Shown here in pieces: positions 50,540 to 59,352 of a stretch of DNA of 64,000 nt. Position 1 is the stretch's first letter. Each line of letters opens with the position of its first letter. Origin of the DNA: Curtobacterium sp. MMLR14_010 (GTDB lineage: Bacteria; Actinomycetota; Actinomycetes; Actinomycetales; Microbacteriaceae). The position numbers and the translations under genes are program-made. Below the pieces are notes generated by a model, which ran no database searches, had not been told where the DNA came from, and saw only the letters and a list, made by a program, of their open reading frames with translations. Where the stretch lies: assembly GCF_001865015.1 (NCBI RefSeq), contig NZ_MJGV01000068.1:67998-131997 (forward strand). The letters run 5' to 3'.

Positions 50540-51826
50540 TCAGCCGGCCGCGAGACGCTCCACGAACCAGATCATCCCCATCACGAACACCCCGGCGGTC
50601 ACGATCCCGGTGACCCAGAGCGACGCCCGGTGGGCCTTGCGGCGCAGGAGCGACAGCGGGGGGAACACGATGACGATGATCGCGAGCTGCACTGCCTCGA
50701 TGCCGACGTTGAAGATGAGCAGTGACACGAGCAGCTGCCAGGAGAACGCCTCGTGGATGCCGAGCGCCCCGGCGAACCCGAGCCCGTGGATCAGTCCGAA
50801 CGCGAACACGACCGCCAGCCGCGTCCACCCGGCGCGGTCCAGGGCGAACCGGCCCCCGTCTTCGACGATCAGCTCGTCCGCGTGGGAGCGCCGCCGGAAC
50901 AGCCGCCACAGGTACCAGCCGGCGACAGCCGCGATCGACAGGGCGATGAGCGGCTCGACCACGATCGACGGCGGGCTGACGACCCCGAGCGCGGCGAGGA
51001 TGAACGTGATCGAGTGGGCGATCGTGAACGCCGACGCGGTGAACACGACCTCGCGGAGACGCCGTGACCCCGCGATCAGCGCCACGAGGAACAGGATGTG
51101 GTCGATCCCGGTCAGCAGGTGCTCGGCGCCGAGCGTGAAGAACTCCCAGAACCGGGCGCCGGCGGACTGCTCGGTCGAGAACGAGGGCCGGTCGGCGTCG
51201 AGCGTCGCGGAGCCCTCCTGCGAGTCGACGGCGTAGGTGACGATCGTCTTCGTGTCCTTGACGAACGTCTCGGAGTCCGGGAAGAGCTTGGAGGTCACCA
51301 CGTGCCCGGCCGCCGTGTGCGACGACGTCGGGCAGCGGAAGTCCGCGACGACCTCCACGTAGGGCACCTCGTCCTGCATGTCGACGTGCATCGGCTCCTG
51401 CAGGGTGCCGCGGCACTCGCGTCCACCGGAGCGCACGGAGAAGCGGTCGAGGACGTAGTCGGCCATGGTGTCCCGGTGCTGTTCGGCGATCCGGGTCATG
51501 GCGGGGAAGTCCCCGTCGTCCCACGCCGCCTGGCCCTGCCGGTAGAACGTGTCGGCGTGCTCGCTGGTGCCGACGGAGACGAGCATCAGGTCGTACTCCA
51601 GGCCCAGGCGTGCCTGCACGACCCCGGACTCCTTCGAGGTCACCTTCGCGTAGACGACCGAGCTGAAGCCGTGCGCGGACGCGGGGGCCGCCCCGCCGAC
51701 GAGCGCGACCAGGACGGTGCCGAGCAGGACGAGTGCGGCGAGGACCGTGGCGGCCACGCGGGCCAGGATCGGGGTGGTGCGGGGGGAGCGGCGTCGGGAC
51801 GCCGTGCTGGGGGTACCGGGGATCAC
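50540..51826 (-). CDS. HupE/UreJ-like membrane protein with extracellular domain
   Basis: A 428-residue protein. A signal peptide ending PASAHGFSS is followed by an exported domain (to about 215) and then about seven helices with the HupE/UreJ features GAEHLLTGIDHILFLVALIA, HSITFILAALG and FGLIHGLGFAGALG. HupE proteins of hydrogenase loci move nickel, but no nickel enzyme is nearby, so the metal is unknown. GTG 51826 is the likely start; its ribosome site is weak. Confidence 0.75.
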   Translation of the reverse strand: MIPGTPSTASRRRSPRTTPILARVAATVLAALVLLGTVLVALVGGAAPASAHGFSSVVYAKVTSKESGVVQARLGLEYDLMLVSVGTSEHADTFYRQGQAAWDDGDFPAMTRIAEQHRDTMADYVLDRFSVRSGGRECRGTLQEPMHVDMQDEVPYVEVVADFRCPTSSHTAAGHVVTSKLFPDSETFVKDTKTIVTYAVDSQEGSATLDADRPSFSTEQSAGARFWEFFTLGAEHLLTGIDHILFLVALIAGSRRLREVVFTASAFTIAHSITFILAALGVVSPPSIVVEPLIALSIAAVAGWYLWRLFRRRSHADELIVEDGGRFALDRAGWTRLAVVFAFGLIHGLGFAGALGIHEAFSWQLLVSLLIFNVGIEAVQLAIIVIVFPPLSLLRRKAHRASLWVTGIVTAGVFVMGMIWFVERLAAG

Positions 51827-51981
51827 CGGCCAGACGATCTCGACCCCTGGCGACCGGCAGGGAAACAGCAGGTGACCAGCAGCTGGACAGCGTTCGGACA
51901 GGTGCCCATGCCGGACGATCAGGTCGTCGGATCGTGGTTCCATGGTCGCGATCCGCCCGCCGAACGCCCTTGGAGTCCCTC

Positions 51982-52707
51982 GTGACCAGCCTCGCTCCCC
52001 GCACGACGACCCTGTTGGCGGCCGTCGCGGTGCTCGGCGCCGCGGGACTGCTCCTCGCCGGCTGCTCGACCGGGGCCGACGCGCCGGGGCCGAACGGGTC
52101 CGGTCCGACCGCCACCGCCGGCACCCTCGACGCCGGGTTCTGGGACGCGAGCCGCCCGCCAGCGCCCGAGTCCACCGTGAGCCCGTCGCCCGGCTCGTGG
52201 AACGGCGTGCACCCGCCCGCGGGCTACCGCGTCGTGCTGCTGTCCGCGGGGGCCGTCGACGCCGACGGTGACGGCGAGACCGCCGCATCCACGCCGACGC
52301 AGGCACTCATCGGGGCCGTCGACGCCTGGGCCGACACCGAGGACGTCACCGTCACCCGGGTGCACCCTCGGGGGAACGAGACCGTGCTCGACGCCGTCGG
52401 CACGGCGGTCGGGAAGCACCCCGACCTGGTGATCAGCGTCGGCAACGACATGGTCGACCCCATCGCGGCGATGTCGCCGAGCGCGCTGCACCAGCAGTTC
52501 CTGGTCCTCGGGGCCGAGATCGCCGAGCCCACCTCGAACGTGACCGCTGCCGACTGGACCGGTGCCGGCTACCGCGGCGAGGGGCTCGGCGCCGCGAGCC
52601 ACCACGACCCGGCGAGCTTCACCGAGGAGCGTGCCGGTCGGGCGCTGCGCGCGGGGGTCGCCGCCGTGCTGCACGGCTACAACGGCACGGTCGTCTGGGT
52701 CGCGTGA
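51982..52707 (+). CDS. Putative lipoprotein with a periplasmic-binding-like fold
   Basis: A 241-residue protein. The signal (TTLLAAVAVLGAAGLLLAGC) ends in a lipobox. The body has features resembling BMP-type binding proteins: PDLVISVGNDMVDPIAAM and QQFLVLGAEIAEPTSNV, but it is shorter than full members (about 330 residues), so the assignment is tentative. GTG 51982 follows TTGGAG by 7 bases. It is divergent from the HupE-like gene. Confidence 0.65.
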   Translation: MTSLAPRTTTLLAAVAVLGAAGLLLAGCSTGADAPGPNGSGPTATAGTLDAGFWDASRPPAPESTVSPSPGSWNGVHPPAGYRVVLLSAGAVDADGDGETAASTPTQALIGAVDAWADTEDVTVTRVHPRGNETVLDAVGTAVGKHPDLVISVGNDMVDPIAAMSPSALHQQFLVLGAEIAEPTSNVTAADWTGAGYRGEGLGAASHHDPASFTEERAGRALRAGVAAVLHGYNGTVVWVA

Positions 52708-52853
52708 GCTCCGACCACCGTTCTGCGGACACTCGCGGACCGGGTGCGGCATGCCGGACGTATCCTGACGACGGAAGCAACGACGGTTCCGGCCGAGCCT
52801 CGTGCGGCCTGGACCTGTCCGGGCGCGAGACGCAACCTCCTGACCCGAGCGAC

Positions 52854-53204
52854 ATGACAGAACACATCATCGAGTACGTCGCCCGCGACCGAACGGGCAT
52901 CACCGCCGTCATCACCACGACCGGCGTCATCGACGTGGACACCGTGATCCACAACATCAGCTCCGGGCACTCCGGCTACGTCGTCCGTGCGGGCGAGTGG
53001 CGCCGTGCTCCCGTCCGCAGCCTGTCGGTGCTGGGCGGCGCGTACCTGTTCGCGAACTGGGACGGCTCCAAGCGCAACAACCTGCACGACGTGGCGTTCC
53101 AGGCGCCGACGCGTCCGGCTCGACAGCAGGGCACCGGCGGGTTCGTCGCGGCGCTGACGACCGCGCTCGCCACCGTCTTCGGCCGGGACCGACGCAGCGC
53201 CTGA
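52854..53204 (+). CDS. Small DUF3892-like protein
   Basis: A 116-residue protein. TGITAVITTTGVIDVDTVIH, then GHSGYVVRAGEWRR and LGGAYLFANWDGSKRNNLHD, resembles the small DUF3892 beta-rich domain; the match is from memory of the pattern and moderate. The last 35 residues are a basic, Ala-rich tail. The 146 bases upstream carry no obvious ribosome site besides weak GAGC. Function unknown. Confidence 0.55.
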   Translation: MTEHIIEYVARDRTGITAVITTTGVIDVDTVIHNISSGHSGYVVRAGEWRRAPVRSLSVLGGAYLFANWDGSKRNNLHDVAFQAPTRPARQQGTGGFVAALTTALATVFGRDRRSA

Positions 53205-53292
53205 CCGGCGCGGCACCCGACCGGCGCGAGACCCGGCCGTCTGAGCGCCCGACCGCCGCAGCGCCTGACCCGACCCGCGGGACGACAGCGCC

Positions 53293-54261
53293 TCAGTACA
53301 GCGCGCCGATGCCGAGCACGTCCCCGAGCCCGAGCGTGCGGGACGCCGTGTCGCAGTACCCGCCCGAGGGCGCCATGACCAACCCGGTGTCGTCCGCCGT
53401 GTGCCCGAGCCCGTACGAGTGCCCCCACTCGTGCGTGGCGACCGCCCGCAGGTCGAACCGGGCACCGGAACAGGTCGTGGCCGAGTTCCACAGGTACCGC
53501 GTCGAGTACCGCTGGTCGGCCTCCACCGCCGTGCCGTCACCGCGGTACCAGACGCACGTCAGCCCGAGTGTGCCCGTCGGCAGCGTGCCCCAGCCGCTGA
53601 CGCTGTACCGGTTGCTCTGCGTGCACCCGCCGGTGCTCGTGACGCCGGGTGCCTGCTTCGCGACGCGGACGTAGGTGTTGTCGGCGTCCGATGTCCTGGT
53701 GCGCCCGCACGCGGTCAGGGTCCCGTTCCAGGCGTTCGCCGCGCGCTGGAGCGCGGTCAACCCGTACACGCGCTGGCTGTTCGAGTTGTAGTACCAGTCG
53801 ATGGTGTCCGTCCAGCGGTACCCGAGCTTCGAGTACGCGGAGCTGCCACAGCTCGCCGCCGGTGCCGCTGTAGCCACCCGTGTCGCGAGGGCCGAGCGCT
53901 CCCGGGTCACTGCGGCCGGAGCCCCACGCCAGCCGGTGCCGATCCGGACGGCGATCCCTGATGCGCCGGCGTTCGACACGACGACGTCGGCGAGCTCCTC
54001 GGCCCCCGGTGCCGCCACGCTGGACGCGGCGACGCTCGTGCCCGGAGCCGGCACCGCGAACGTGCGACCGTCCGGCACCACCACGGTCGTCCCCGAAGCC
54101 ACCGCGCACCCGCTCGCGAGCATCCGCAGCGTGACCTGGTCCCCGGTGCACGACGTGCCTGCGGCCTCGGCGGGTGCGGCCACGACGGCCGTCATCCCGG
54201 AGGCGAGGACGACACCGCCCACCACCGCACCGATCACCCTGGTGAGTCGACGTCGACGCAT
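53293..54261 (-). CDS. Secreted matrixin-like zinc metalloprotease
   Basis: A 322-residue exported protease. The signal (MRRRRLTRVIGAVVGGVVLA) ends APAEAAGT. A pro-like region follows to about 125. The metzincin zinc motif HEWGHSYGLGH is at about 277-287, with the Met-turn LVMAPSGGY after it. Six or more cysteines suggest disulfides. Substrates unknown; likely degrades extracellular protein. It stands alone, with a repeat-rich region upstream. Confidence 0.85.
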   Translation of the reverse strand: MRRRRLTRVIGAVVGGVVLASGMTAVVAAPAEAAGTSCTGDQVTLRMLASGCAVASGTTVVVPDGRTFAVPAPGTSVAASSVAAPGAEELADVVVSNAGASGIAVRIGTGWRGAPAAVTRERSALATRVATAAPAASCGSSAYSKLGYRWTDTIDWYYNSNSQRVYGLTALQRAANAWNGTLTACGRTRTSDADNTYVRVAKQAPGVTSTGGCTQSNRYSVSGWGTLPTGTLGLTCVWYRGDGTAVEADQRYSTRYLWNSATTCSGARFDLRAVATHEWGHSYGLGHTADDTGLVMAPSGGYCDTASRTLGLGDVLGIGALY

Positions 54262-54359
54262 GCTGGTCCCCTCTCGACGCCGGGTCCCTGCGACCGCCGT
54301 CGCCCCCTGCCTACCGGTCCCCATCCCGGCCGTCAAGCCTCCCCTCCGGGGCCGCCGAG

Positions 54360-54409
54360 GTCGCACTCCGTGTCGGCACGGCACTCCGGCACCCGACACG
54401 AAGTGCGAC
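54360..54409. repeat. 50-base palindromic repeat, copy 1
   Basis: GTCGCACTCCGTGTCGG pairs with CCGACACGAAGTGCGAC with one mismatch and a 16-base centre. An equally long copy with the same arms is at 54635-54684. Confidence 0.8.
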
Positions 54410-54452
54410 TTCAGCCCCGCTTGGCGGGGCCGGGCCGGTGCCGGGCCGGTGC

Positions 54453-54496
54453 CGGGCGGGAGGCTCGGGTCCAGCCCGCCCCGAGCCTCCCGCCCG
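54453..54496. terminator. Terminator palindrome (GGAGGCTC family)
   Basis: CGGGCGGGAGGCTCGGG pairs with CCCGAGCCTCCCGCCCG around a 10-base loop. It lies between the protease start and the MFS gene's end, separated from the latter by about 220 bases, so the transcript it serves is unclear. Confidence 0.6.
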
Positions 54497-54634
54497 CGCG
54501 CCGACGGGTCACGACACCCCGCTCGCGTCCGCCGGGTGGTCGCGGAGCGTCGTCTTGCGGCGCCGGAGCCGACGGCCTGTGGCCGCTCGGCGGCCGCCGC
54601 CCGGGGTGTCGTGACCGCTCGCGGCCGCGCTGGG

Positions 54635-54684
54635 GTCGCACTCCGTGTCGGCACGGCACGTCGGGAGCCGACACGAAGTGCGAC
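54635..54684. repeat. 50-base palindromic repeat, copy 2
   Basis: It has the same 17-base arms as copy 1 in the same orientation, with small changes in the central 16 bases. It ends 30 bases beyond the leftward MFS stop and could act as its terminator. Confidence 0.8.
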
Positions 54685-54713
54685 CTCGGCGCTCCCGAAC
54701 GGAACGAGCCCGG

Positions 54714-56189
54714 CTACCGCGTCACGCCGTCGAGATCGTCGACACCGGCAGCGGCCGCCGCCGCACGACGGGCCCGCATCGACGGAGCAGCGACGGCCGC
54801 GAGGACCGCCAGCACGGCCACCCCGGTGCACGCCCAGAAGCCGATCGTGAACGCGTCGTCGGTGGGGAGCCCCTGCGCGGTGCTGTGCGAGGTGATCAGC
54901 GCGGCGATGACGGCGGTGCCGACGCTCGAGCCGATCGTCCGGACGACGGTGTTGGCGCTGATGGCCTCGCCGGTCTGGTTCGCGGGGACGCTCTCGATGA
55001 TGGCGTTCGAGCACGCGGCCAGGGCCAGGCCGATGCCGATGCCGGTGAAGACGCCGGAGACGACGACCTGCCAGAGCTCGCCGTGCGCGATCGCGGGCAG
55101 CAGGAAGGCGATGACGATCGCGATCCCGCCGAGCAGCATCGGCGGCTTCGGGCCGATCCGGCGGACCAGGATGCCGGCGATCGGCCCGGCGATGACCATC
55201 ATCACGACGGTCGGCAGCAGGAAGAGCCCGGCCTGGGTGACGTCCTTGCCGAAGCCGTACCCGAGGGCGCTCGGCAGCTGGAGCAGGGTCGGGACGAGCA
55301 CGAACGTGCCGAACATCGCGAAGCCGAACACCAGGGCGACGACGTGCGCGGTCCACACGCCGCGCACGGCGAAGAGCCGGACGTCGATCAGCGGTTCGGC
55401 GACGCGGAGCTCGACGAGCACGAACGCGACGAGTGCCACGGCGCCGAGGACCAGCAGCCCGACGGTCTTGACGTCGCCCCAGCCCCAGGTCTCGCCCTCG
55501 CTGACGGCCAGCAGGATCGCGACCAGGGACACCGCGAGCACGCCCGTGCCGAGCATGTCGAGCCGGCCGGGCTTGCGCACCGGGGACTCCGGCATGCCGA
55601 AGACGGCGCCGAGCAGCGCGATCACGACGAGCACGGCGGGCAGCCAGAACAGCCAGTGCCACGACAGGTGCTCGACGATCGGCCCGGCGGCGACGATGCC
55701 CACGCCCGCGCCGATGCCGAAGATCGCGGAGAGCAGGCCGATGGTGACGCTGACCTTCTCCTTGGGCAGCTCGTCGCGGACGATGCCGATGGAGAGCGGC
55801 ATCACGGCTCCGGCTGCGCCCTGCAGCGCCCGGCCGACGATGAGGGTCCCGAGGTTCGGCGCGAGCGCGGCGAGCACGGCCCCGACGAGCAGGATCGTGA
55901 GCACCACGATGAGCACCTTGCGCTTGCCGATCATGTCCCCGAGCCGACCGAGGATCGGCGTGAGCACTGACGCGGACAGCAGGTAGGCCGTGAGCACCCA
56001 GCTCGTGGCGCTCGTCGAGGCGCCGAGGTCCTTGCCGATCGTCGACAGCGCCGGTGCGACGAGGGACTGCAGGACCGCGAACGACAGGCCGCCGAGGGAC
56101 AGGTAGACGATGATCGCCGTGCTGTTCGGACGACGGCCGTCCGTGGTCGGGTGGGAGCCGGTGCGGGGGCTCGCCATGGTCTCGGTCAT
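54714..56189 (-). CDS. MFS multidrug-type transporter (DHA2)
   Basis: A 491-residue membrane protein with about 14 helices. Family features: GGLSFAVLQSLVAPALSTIG in helix 1, ATSWVLTAYLLSASVLTPIL, the loop LGRLGDMIGKRKVLIVVL and GRALQGAAGAVMPLSIGI. A final Ala-rich cytoplasmic tail. GGAG precedes ATG 56189. It is divergent from a TetR gene, with two related operator-like repeats between them, so it is an inducible exporter; the substrate is unknown. Confidence 0.87.
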   Translation of the reverse strand: MTETMASPRTGSHPTTDGRRPNSTAIIVYLSLGGLSFAVLQSLVAPALSTIGKDLGASTSATSWVLTAYLLSASVLTPILGRLGDMIGKRKVLIVVLTILLVGAVLAALAPNLGTLIVGRALQGAAGAVMPLSIGIVRDELPKEKVSVTIGLLSAIFGIGAGVGIVAAGPIVEHLSWHWLFWLPAVLVVIALLGAVFGMPESPVRKPGRLDMLGTGVLAVSLVAILLAVSEGETWGWGDVKTVGLLVLGAVALVAFVLVELRVAEPLIDVRLFAVRGVWTAHVVALVFGFAMFGTFVLVPTLLQLPSALGYGFGKDVTQAGLFLLPTVVMMVIAGPIAGILVRRIGPKPPMLLGGIAIVIAFLLPAIAHGELWQVVVSGVFTGIGIGLALAACSNAIIESVPANQTGEAISANTVVRTIGSSVGTAVIAALITSHSTAQGLPTDDAFTIGFWACTGVAVLAVLAAVAAPSMRARRAAAAAAGVDDLDGVTR

Positions 56190-56206
56190 CGTGCTCCGTC
56201 TGGTCG

Positions 56207-56271
56207 ATGTAAACAGTTGCTGACTCGACGAGGGTACGCGGTTCGCACCTGATGTCAACAGACGCTTACAT
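56207..56271. promoter_or_regulatory. Divergent MFS/TetR promoter with two operator-like repeats
   Basis: ATGTAAACAGTTGCTGACTC (56207-56226) and ATGTCAACAGACGCTTACAT (56252-56271) share ATGTnAACAGnnGCTnAC; the second is nearly palindromic. The second overlaps the -35 region of the TetR promoter (-10 TACGCT at 56287-56292). Confidence 0.65.
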
Positions 56272-56298
56272 TGCCCATCGGCCCGCTACGCTTCGACC

Positions 56299-56868
56299 AT
56301 GAGCAAGGACGCCACGGCCACCCGGCTGCTCCTCGTGCAGGCAGCCAGGCGCCGCTTCGCGTTCGACGGCTACCGCGCCACGACCGTGCGGGACATCGCC
56401 GCCGACGCCGGGGTCAACGTCGCGCTGATCAACCGCTACTTCGTGTCGAAGGAGGGCCTGTTCCGCGCCTGCCTCGACCGCGCCGTGCGCGACCTCGACC
56501 CGGGGGAGGACGCCACCGGACACCTCGACCGCGCCCTCCGCGGGCTCATCGGACACGTCCTCCGCTCGCCGACCGACGAGGACTCGATGCAGCTCATGCT
56601 GCTGCTCCGGACCTCGGGCGACGAGGGCGTCGACACGATCCGCCGCGAGACCCTCCGTCGCTACGCCGAACGCCTGGCCGAGGCGGTCGGCGACCAGGTC
56701 ACCGACGACCTGCTCATCCGCGCCGAGATCGCCCTGTCGGTCGTGCTCGGGATGACGATGATGCGGACCGCGACCCGGGTGGAGCCCCTCGCCTCCGCCT
56801 CGGAGGACGCCGTCGCAGGCCCGCTGGACGACGCGCTGCGCGCGCTCCTGACCGGACCGACTGCCTGA
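56299..56868 (+). CDS. TetR family regulator of the adjacent MFS gene
   Basis: A 189-residue protein. Helix-turn-helix: LLVQAARRRFAFDGYRATTV, GVNVALINRYFVSKEGLFRA. The C-terminal domain resembles TetR_C regulators of actinobacterial exporters. TACGCT lies six bases before the ATG with no Shine-Dalgarno, so the mRNA is probably leaderless. Its stop codon is the first part of a palindromic terminator. Confidence 0.87.
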   Translation: MSKDATATRLLLVQAARRRFAFDGYRATTVRDIAADAGVNVALINRYFVSKEGLFRACLDRAVRDLDPGEDATGHLDRALRGLIGHVLRSPTDEDSMQLMLLLRTSGDEGVDTIRRETLRRYAERLAEAVGDQVTDDLLIRAEIALSVVLGMTMMRTATRVEPLASASEDAVAGPLDDALRALLTGPTA

Positions 56869-56905
56869 CTGGAGGCTCGTGGCGGCGCCGCCACGAGCCT
56901 CCAGT
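56868..56905. terminator. Perfect 38-base palindrome overlapping the TetR stop codon
   Basis: ACTGGAGGCTCGTGGCGGC is followed directly by its exact reverse complement. The first base is the A of the TGA stop. GGAGGCTC family member. Confidence 0.85.
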
Positions 56906-57003
56906 CCGGCAGTCCCATCGGGGGACGCTGTCGGTCCCGCCCACCGGGACCGAGTACCGTCCACCATGGAACGTCCGACGCCGACCGCCAGGGAGCACGC
57001 ATC

Positions 57004-57717
57004 GTGACAACGACCCGCGAGCACCGTCTCGTCGACACCTTCGTCGCCCTCACGGACACACTCGTCGACGACTACGACGTCGTCGACCTGCTACAGACCC
57101 TCGTCGACCGCGTGGTGGAGATCTTCGACGCCTCGGCGGCGGGGATCCTGCTGCTGAACCAGGACGGCGAGCTCGAGGTGCTGGCGTCGACCAGCGAGGC
57201 GTCGAGCTTCGTCGGCCTGCTCCAGCTCAACGCCGGGGACGGGCCCTGCGTGGAGTGCTTCCGGACCGGCGAACCCGTCTCGGCCACGGACCCGGCGGAG
57301 ATGCGCCGCCGCTGGCCGGCGTTCGCCGCTGCGGCCGCCGAGTCCGGCTTCTCCTCGGTGCACGCGATCCCGATGCGTCTGCGCGACACCGTGCTCGGGT
57401 CGCTCAACCTGTTCCGCGAGCACGAGGGGGCACTCAGCCCGGACGACGCCCTCGCCGCCCAGGCCCTCACCGACGTGGCGACGATCAGCATCCTGCAGCA
57501 GCGGACGCTCGAGCAGGCGAGCGTCGCCCAGACGCAGCTGCAGCGCGCGCTCGACAGCCGCGTGCTCATCGAGCAGGCGAAGGGCTTCGTCGCGCACACG
57601 CACCACGTGGACATGGAGACGGCGTTCGCGATGCTCCGGCAGCACGCCCGGACCAACCGCGAGCCGCTCGTCGACGTCGCCCGTGCCGTCACGGAACGCC
57701 GGTTGACGCTGTCCTGA
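57004..57717 (+). CDS. GAF and ANTAR domain regulator
   Basis: A 237-residue protein. The GAF sensor domain covers about 25-165 (VEIFDASAAGILLLNQDGEL, GDGPCVECFRTGEPVSATDP). The C-terminal ANTAR RNA-binding domain (about 178-232) reads RVLIEQAKGFVAHTHHVDME and AFAMLRQHARTNREPLVDVA. ANTAR proteins bind paired RNA hairpins and prevent premature termination. GTG 57004 follows GGGAG. It lies 81 bases before a desaturase gene whose leader can form two adjacent hairpins. Confidence 0.88.
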   Translation: MTTTREHRLVDTFVALTDTLVDDYDVVDLLQTLVDRVVEIFDASAAGILLLNQDGELEVLASTSEASSFVGLLQLNAGDGPCVECFRTGEPVSATDPAEMRRRWPAFAAAAAESGFSSVHAIPMRLRDTVLGSLNLFREHEGALSPDDALAAQALTDVATISILQQRTLEQASVAQTQLQRALDSRVLIEQAKGFVAHTHHVDMETAFAMLRQHARTNREPLVDVARAVTERRLTLS

Positions 57718-57782
57718 CAGACCCGGCTCCCGCTCGGCTACGATCTGGGGCAGTGGCCCCGGACCCCGGCTGCGGTACAGCC
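57714..57782 (+). promoter_or_regulatory. Leader of the desaturase gene with two small hairpins
   Basis: CTGACA (57714-57719) and TACGAT (57739-57744), with a 19-base spacer, may be a promoter. GGGGC-AGTG-GCCCC (57747-57760) and GGCTG-CGGTA-CAGCC (57768-57782) are neighbouring stem-loops. The loops do not match the six-base A..G.. pattern of known ANTAR targets. Confidence 0.35.
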
Positions 57783-57798
57783 CGACCGGAGGACCAGC

Positions 57799-58866
57799 AT
57801 GAGCGAGATCATCACGACCGGACCACGTCCCGGCACCAGCGGTACGTCGAGCTACACGGCGTTGCTCGCCAGGATCAAGGACGAGGGCCTGCTCGGCCGA
57901 CGCACCGGCTGGTACTGGGGCCTCATCGTCGTGCTCATCGTCCTGCTGGCGCTCGCCGGAACGGCGTTCACCGTGCTGGGTGACTCGTGGTGGCAGCTCG
58001 TCGTCGCCGGCGTGCTCGGCCTGCTCTTCACGCAGTTCGCGTTCCTGGCGCACGAGGCCGCCCACCGCCAGGTGTTCGCCTCGCACACCTGGAACGACCG
58101 TGCGGCGCGCTACGGCGGCACGCTCCTGACCGGGATCAGCTACGCCTGGTGGACGAGCAAGCACACCCGGCACCACGCCAACCCGAACACGGTCGGCAAG
58201 GACCCGGACATCTCGTTCGACGCGATCTCGTTCCGCCCCGAGGACGCCGCCAGCCGCACCGGCTTCCTCCGCGTGCTCGTCCGGGTGCAGGGCTGGGCGT
58301 TCTTCCCGATGCTGCTCATCGAGGGCGTCAACCTGCACTGGCAGTCGATCCGCACCTACACCAGCCGAGGCCCGGTCAAGGGTCGCTGGTCCGAGGCGTC
58401 GGTGTTCGCCGTCCGCTTCGTGCTGTACCTCGGCGTCGTCTTCTGGTTCCTGCCGCTCGGCATGGCGTTCGCGTTCCTCGGCGTGCAGCTCGCCGTGTTC
58501 GGCTTCTTCATGGGCGTCGCCTTCGCCCCGAACCACAAGGGCATGCCGATCATCGAGCCCGGCCGCCGTGTCGACTTCTTCTCGCGCCAGGTCCTGACCT
58601 CCCGTGACATCACCGGTGGGCGCTGGGTCGAGTACTTCATGGGCGGTCTGAACCACCAGGTCGAGCACCACCTGTTCCCGAACATGGCCCGACCGAACCT
58701 GCGGGCCGCGCGGGTCATCGTGCGCGACTACTGCAAGACGCAGGGTGTGCCGTTCACCGAGACCTCGCTCGTGCAGTCGTACGCGATCGTCGTTCGCTAC
58801 CTCAACGAGGTCGGGCTGGCGGCGGCGGACCCGTTCGCGTGCCCGATGGTCGAGCGGCTGCGCTGA
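57799..58866 (+). CDS. Membrane fatty-acid desaturase
   Basis: A 355-residue integral membrane di-iron enzyme. The three histidine boxes are intact: HEAAH at about 85, HTRHH at about 121 and HQVEHH at about 286. Hydrophobic helices lie at 38-60, 62-82 and 205-245. It introduces a double bond into acyl chains; the HQVEHH form is typical of front-end-type and mycobacterial linoleoyl-CoA-type desaturases. GGAGG lies 7 bases before the ATG. The upstream GAF-ANTAR gene may control it. Confidence 0.88.
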   Translation: MSEIITTGPRPGTSGTSSYTALLARIKDEGLLGRRTGWYWGLIVVLIVLLALAGTAFTVLGDSWWQLVVAGVLGLLFTQFAFLAHEAAHRQVFASHTWNDRAARYGGTLLTGISYAWWTSKHTRHHANPNTVGKDPDISFDAISFRPEDAASRTGFLRVLVRVQGWAFFPMLLIEGVNLHWQSIRTYTSRGPVKGRWSEASVFAVRFVLYLGVVFWFLPLGMAFAFLGVQLAVFGFFMGVAFAPNHKGMPIIEPGRRVDFFSRQVLTSRDITGGRWVEYFMGGLNHQVEHHLFPNMARPNLRAARVIVRDYCKTQGVPFTETSLVQSYAIVVRYLNEVGLAAADPFACPMVERLR

Positions 58867-58869
58867 GCC

Positions 58870-59352
58870 TCAGGCGCGACCGCGGTTGCGGCGTCGGATC
58901 TCCTTCGGGGCCCGGCCTGCCTGGAACGACCGCGCCGGGTCGACGACGAAGCCCTGCCGCAATGCCTCGCGCCCGATGAGCATCCGGAAGCCCATCTGGT
59001 CGCGGTTGCTCAGCGTGACCTCGGCCTCCACCGTGCGGCCGGCGAGCTCGATCGCGGTCAGGACGACGATGCGCTCCTGGGCGTGACCCGACGAGCTCCG
59101 GACGACCCGGCGGTCGTGGACGTCGCACTCGACGGTCGCCTGGTCGGCGTCGGAGTCCTGCCACGGGTGCACCGAGAACCGCACCCGGTCGCGCGGCAGC
59201 TCCTCGAGGTCGAACGCGTGCAGTGCCGAGGTCCGCGCACCCGTGTCGAGCTTCACCTTGATCCACGGGATGTCGAGGTCCGGCAGGGCGGCCCACTCGC
59301 GCCAGCCCGACATGATCGGCGTGCGGCGCCTGGGCTTCGGGTCGTCGGCCAT
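58870..59352 (-). CDS. Retropepsin-like protease partner of RimK (RimB type)
   Basis: A 160-residue protein. The key motif VKLDTGARTSALHA contains the DTGA signature of retropepsin-like aspartic proteases of the DUF785/RimB family. GFRMLIGREALRQGFVVDPA near the C-terminus is also conserved. RimB-like proteins are encoded beside rimK in other bacteria and are thought to process modified substrates. CAGGAT lies six bases before the ATG, with no Shine-Dalgarno. It is divergent from the rimK-like gene, across a 156-base gap with a 30-base tandem array. Confidence 0.8.
   Translation of the reverse strand: MADDPKPRRRTPIMSGWREWAALPDLDIPWIKVKLDTGARTSALHAFDLEELPRDRVRFSVHPWQDSDADQATVECDVHDRRVVRSSSGHAQERIVVLTAIELAGRTVEAEVTLSNRDQMGFRMLIGREALRQGFVVDPARSFQAGRAPKEIRRRNRGRA

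Larger units (their letters stand above)
54262..54713. other. Gene-free 452-base region of inverted repeats
   Basis: No gene is supported. It contains two 50-base palindromes (54360-54409, 54635-54684), a terminator-type palindrome (54453-54496), and a 15-base inverted repeat pair (GGTCACGACACCCCG at 54507-54521 and its complement at 54602-54616) bracketing 80 bases of GC-rich sequence. Confidence 0.75.

Noticed and set aside
57747-57782. Canonical ANTAR target RNA
   Set aside because: Loops have four and five bases and lack the A1/G4 hexaloop pattern, so only a tentative leader feature is listed.
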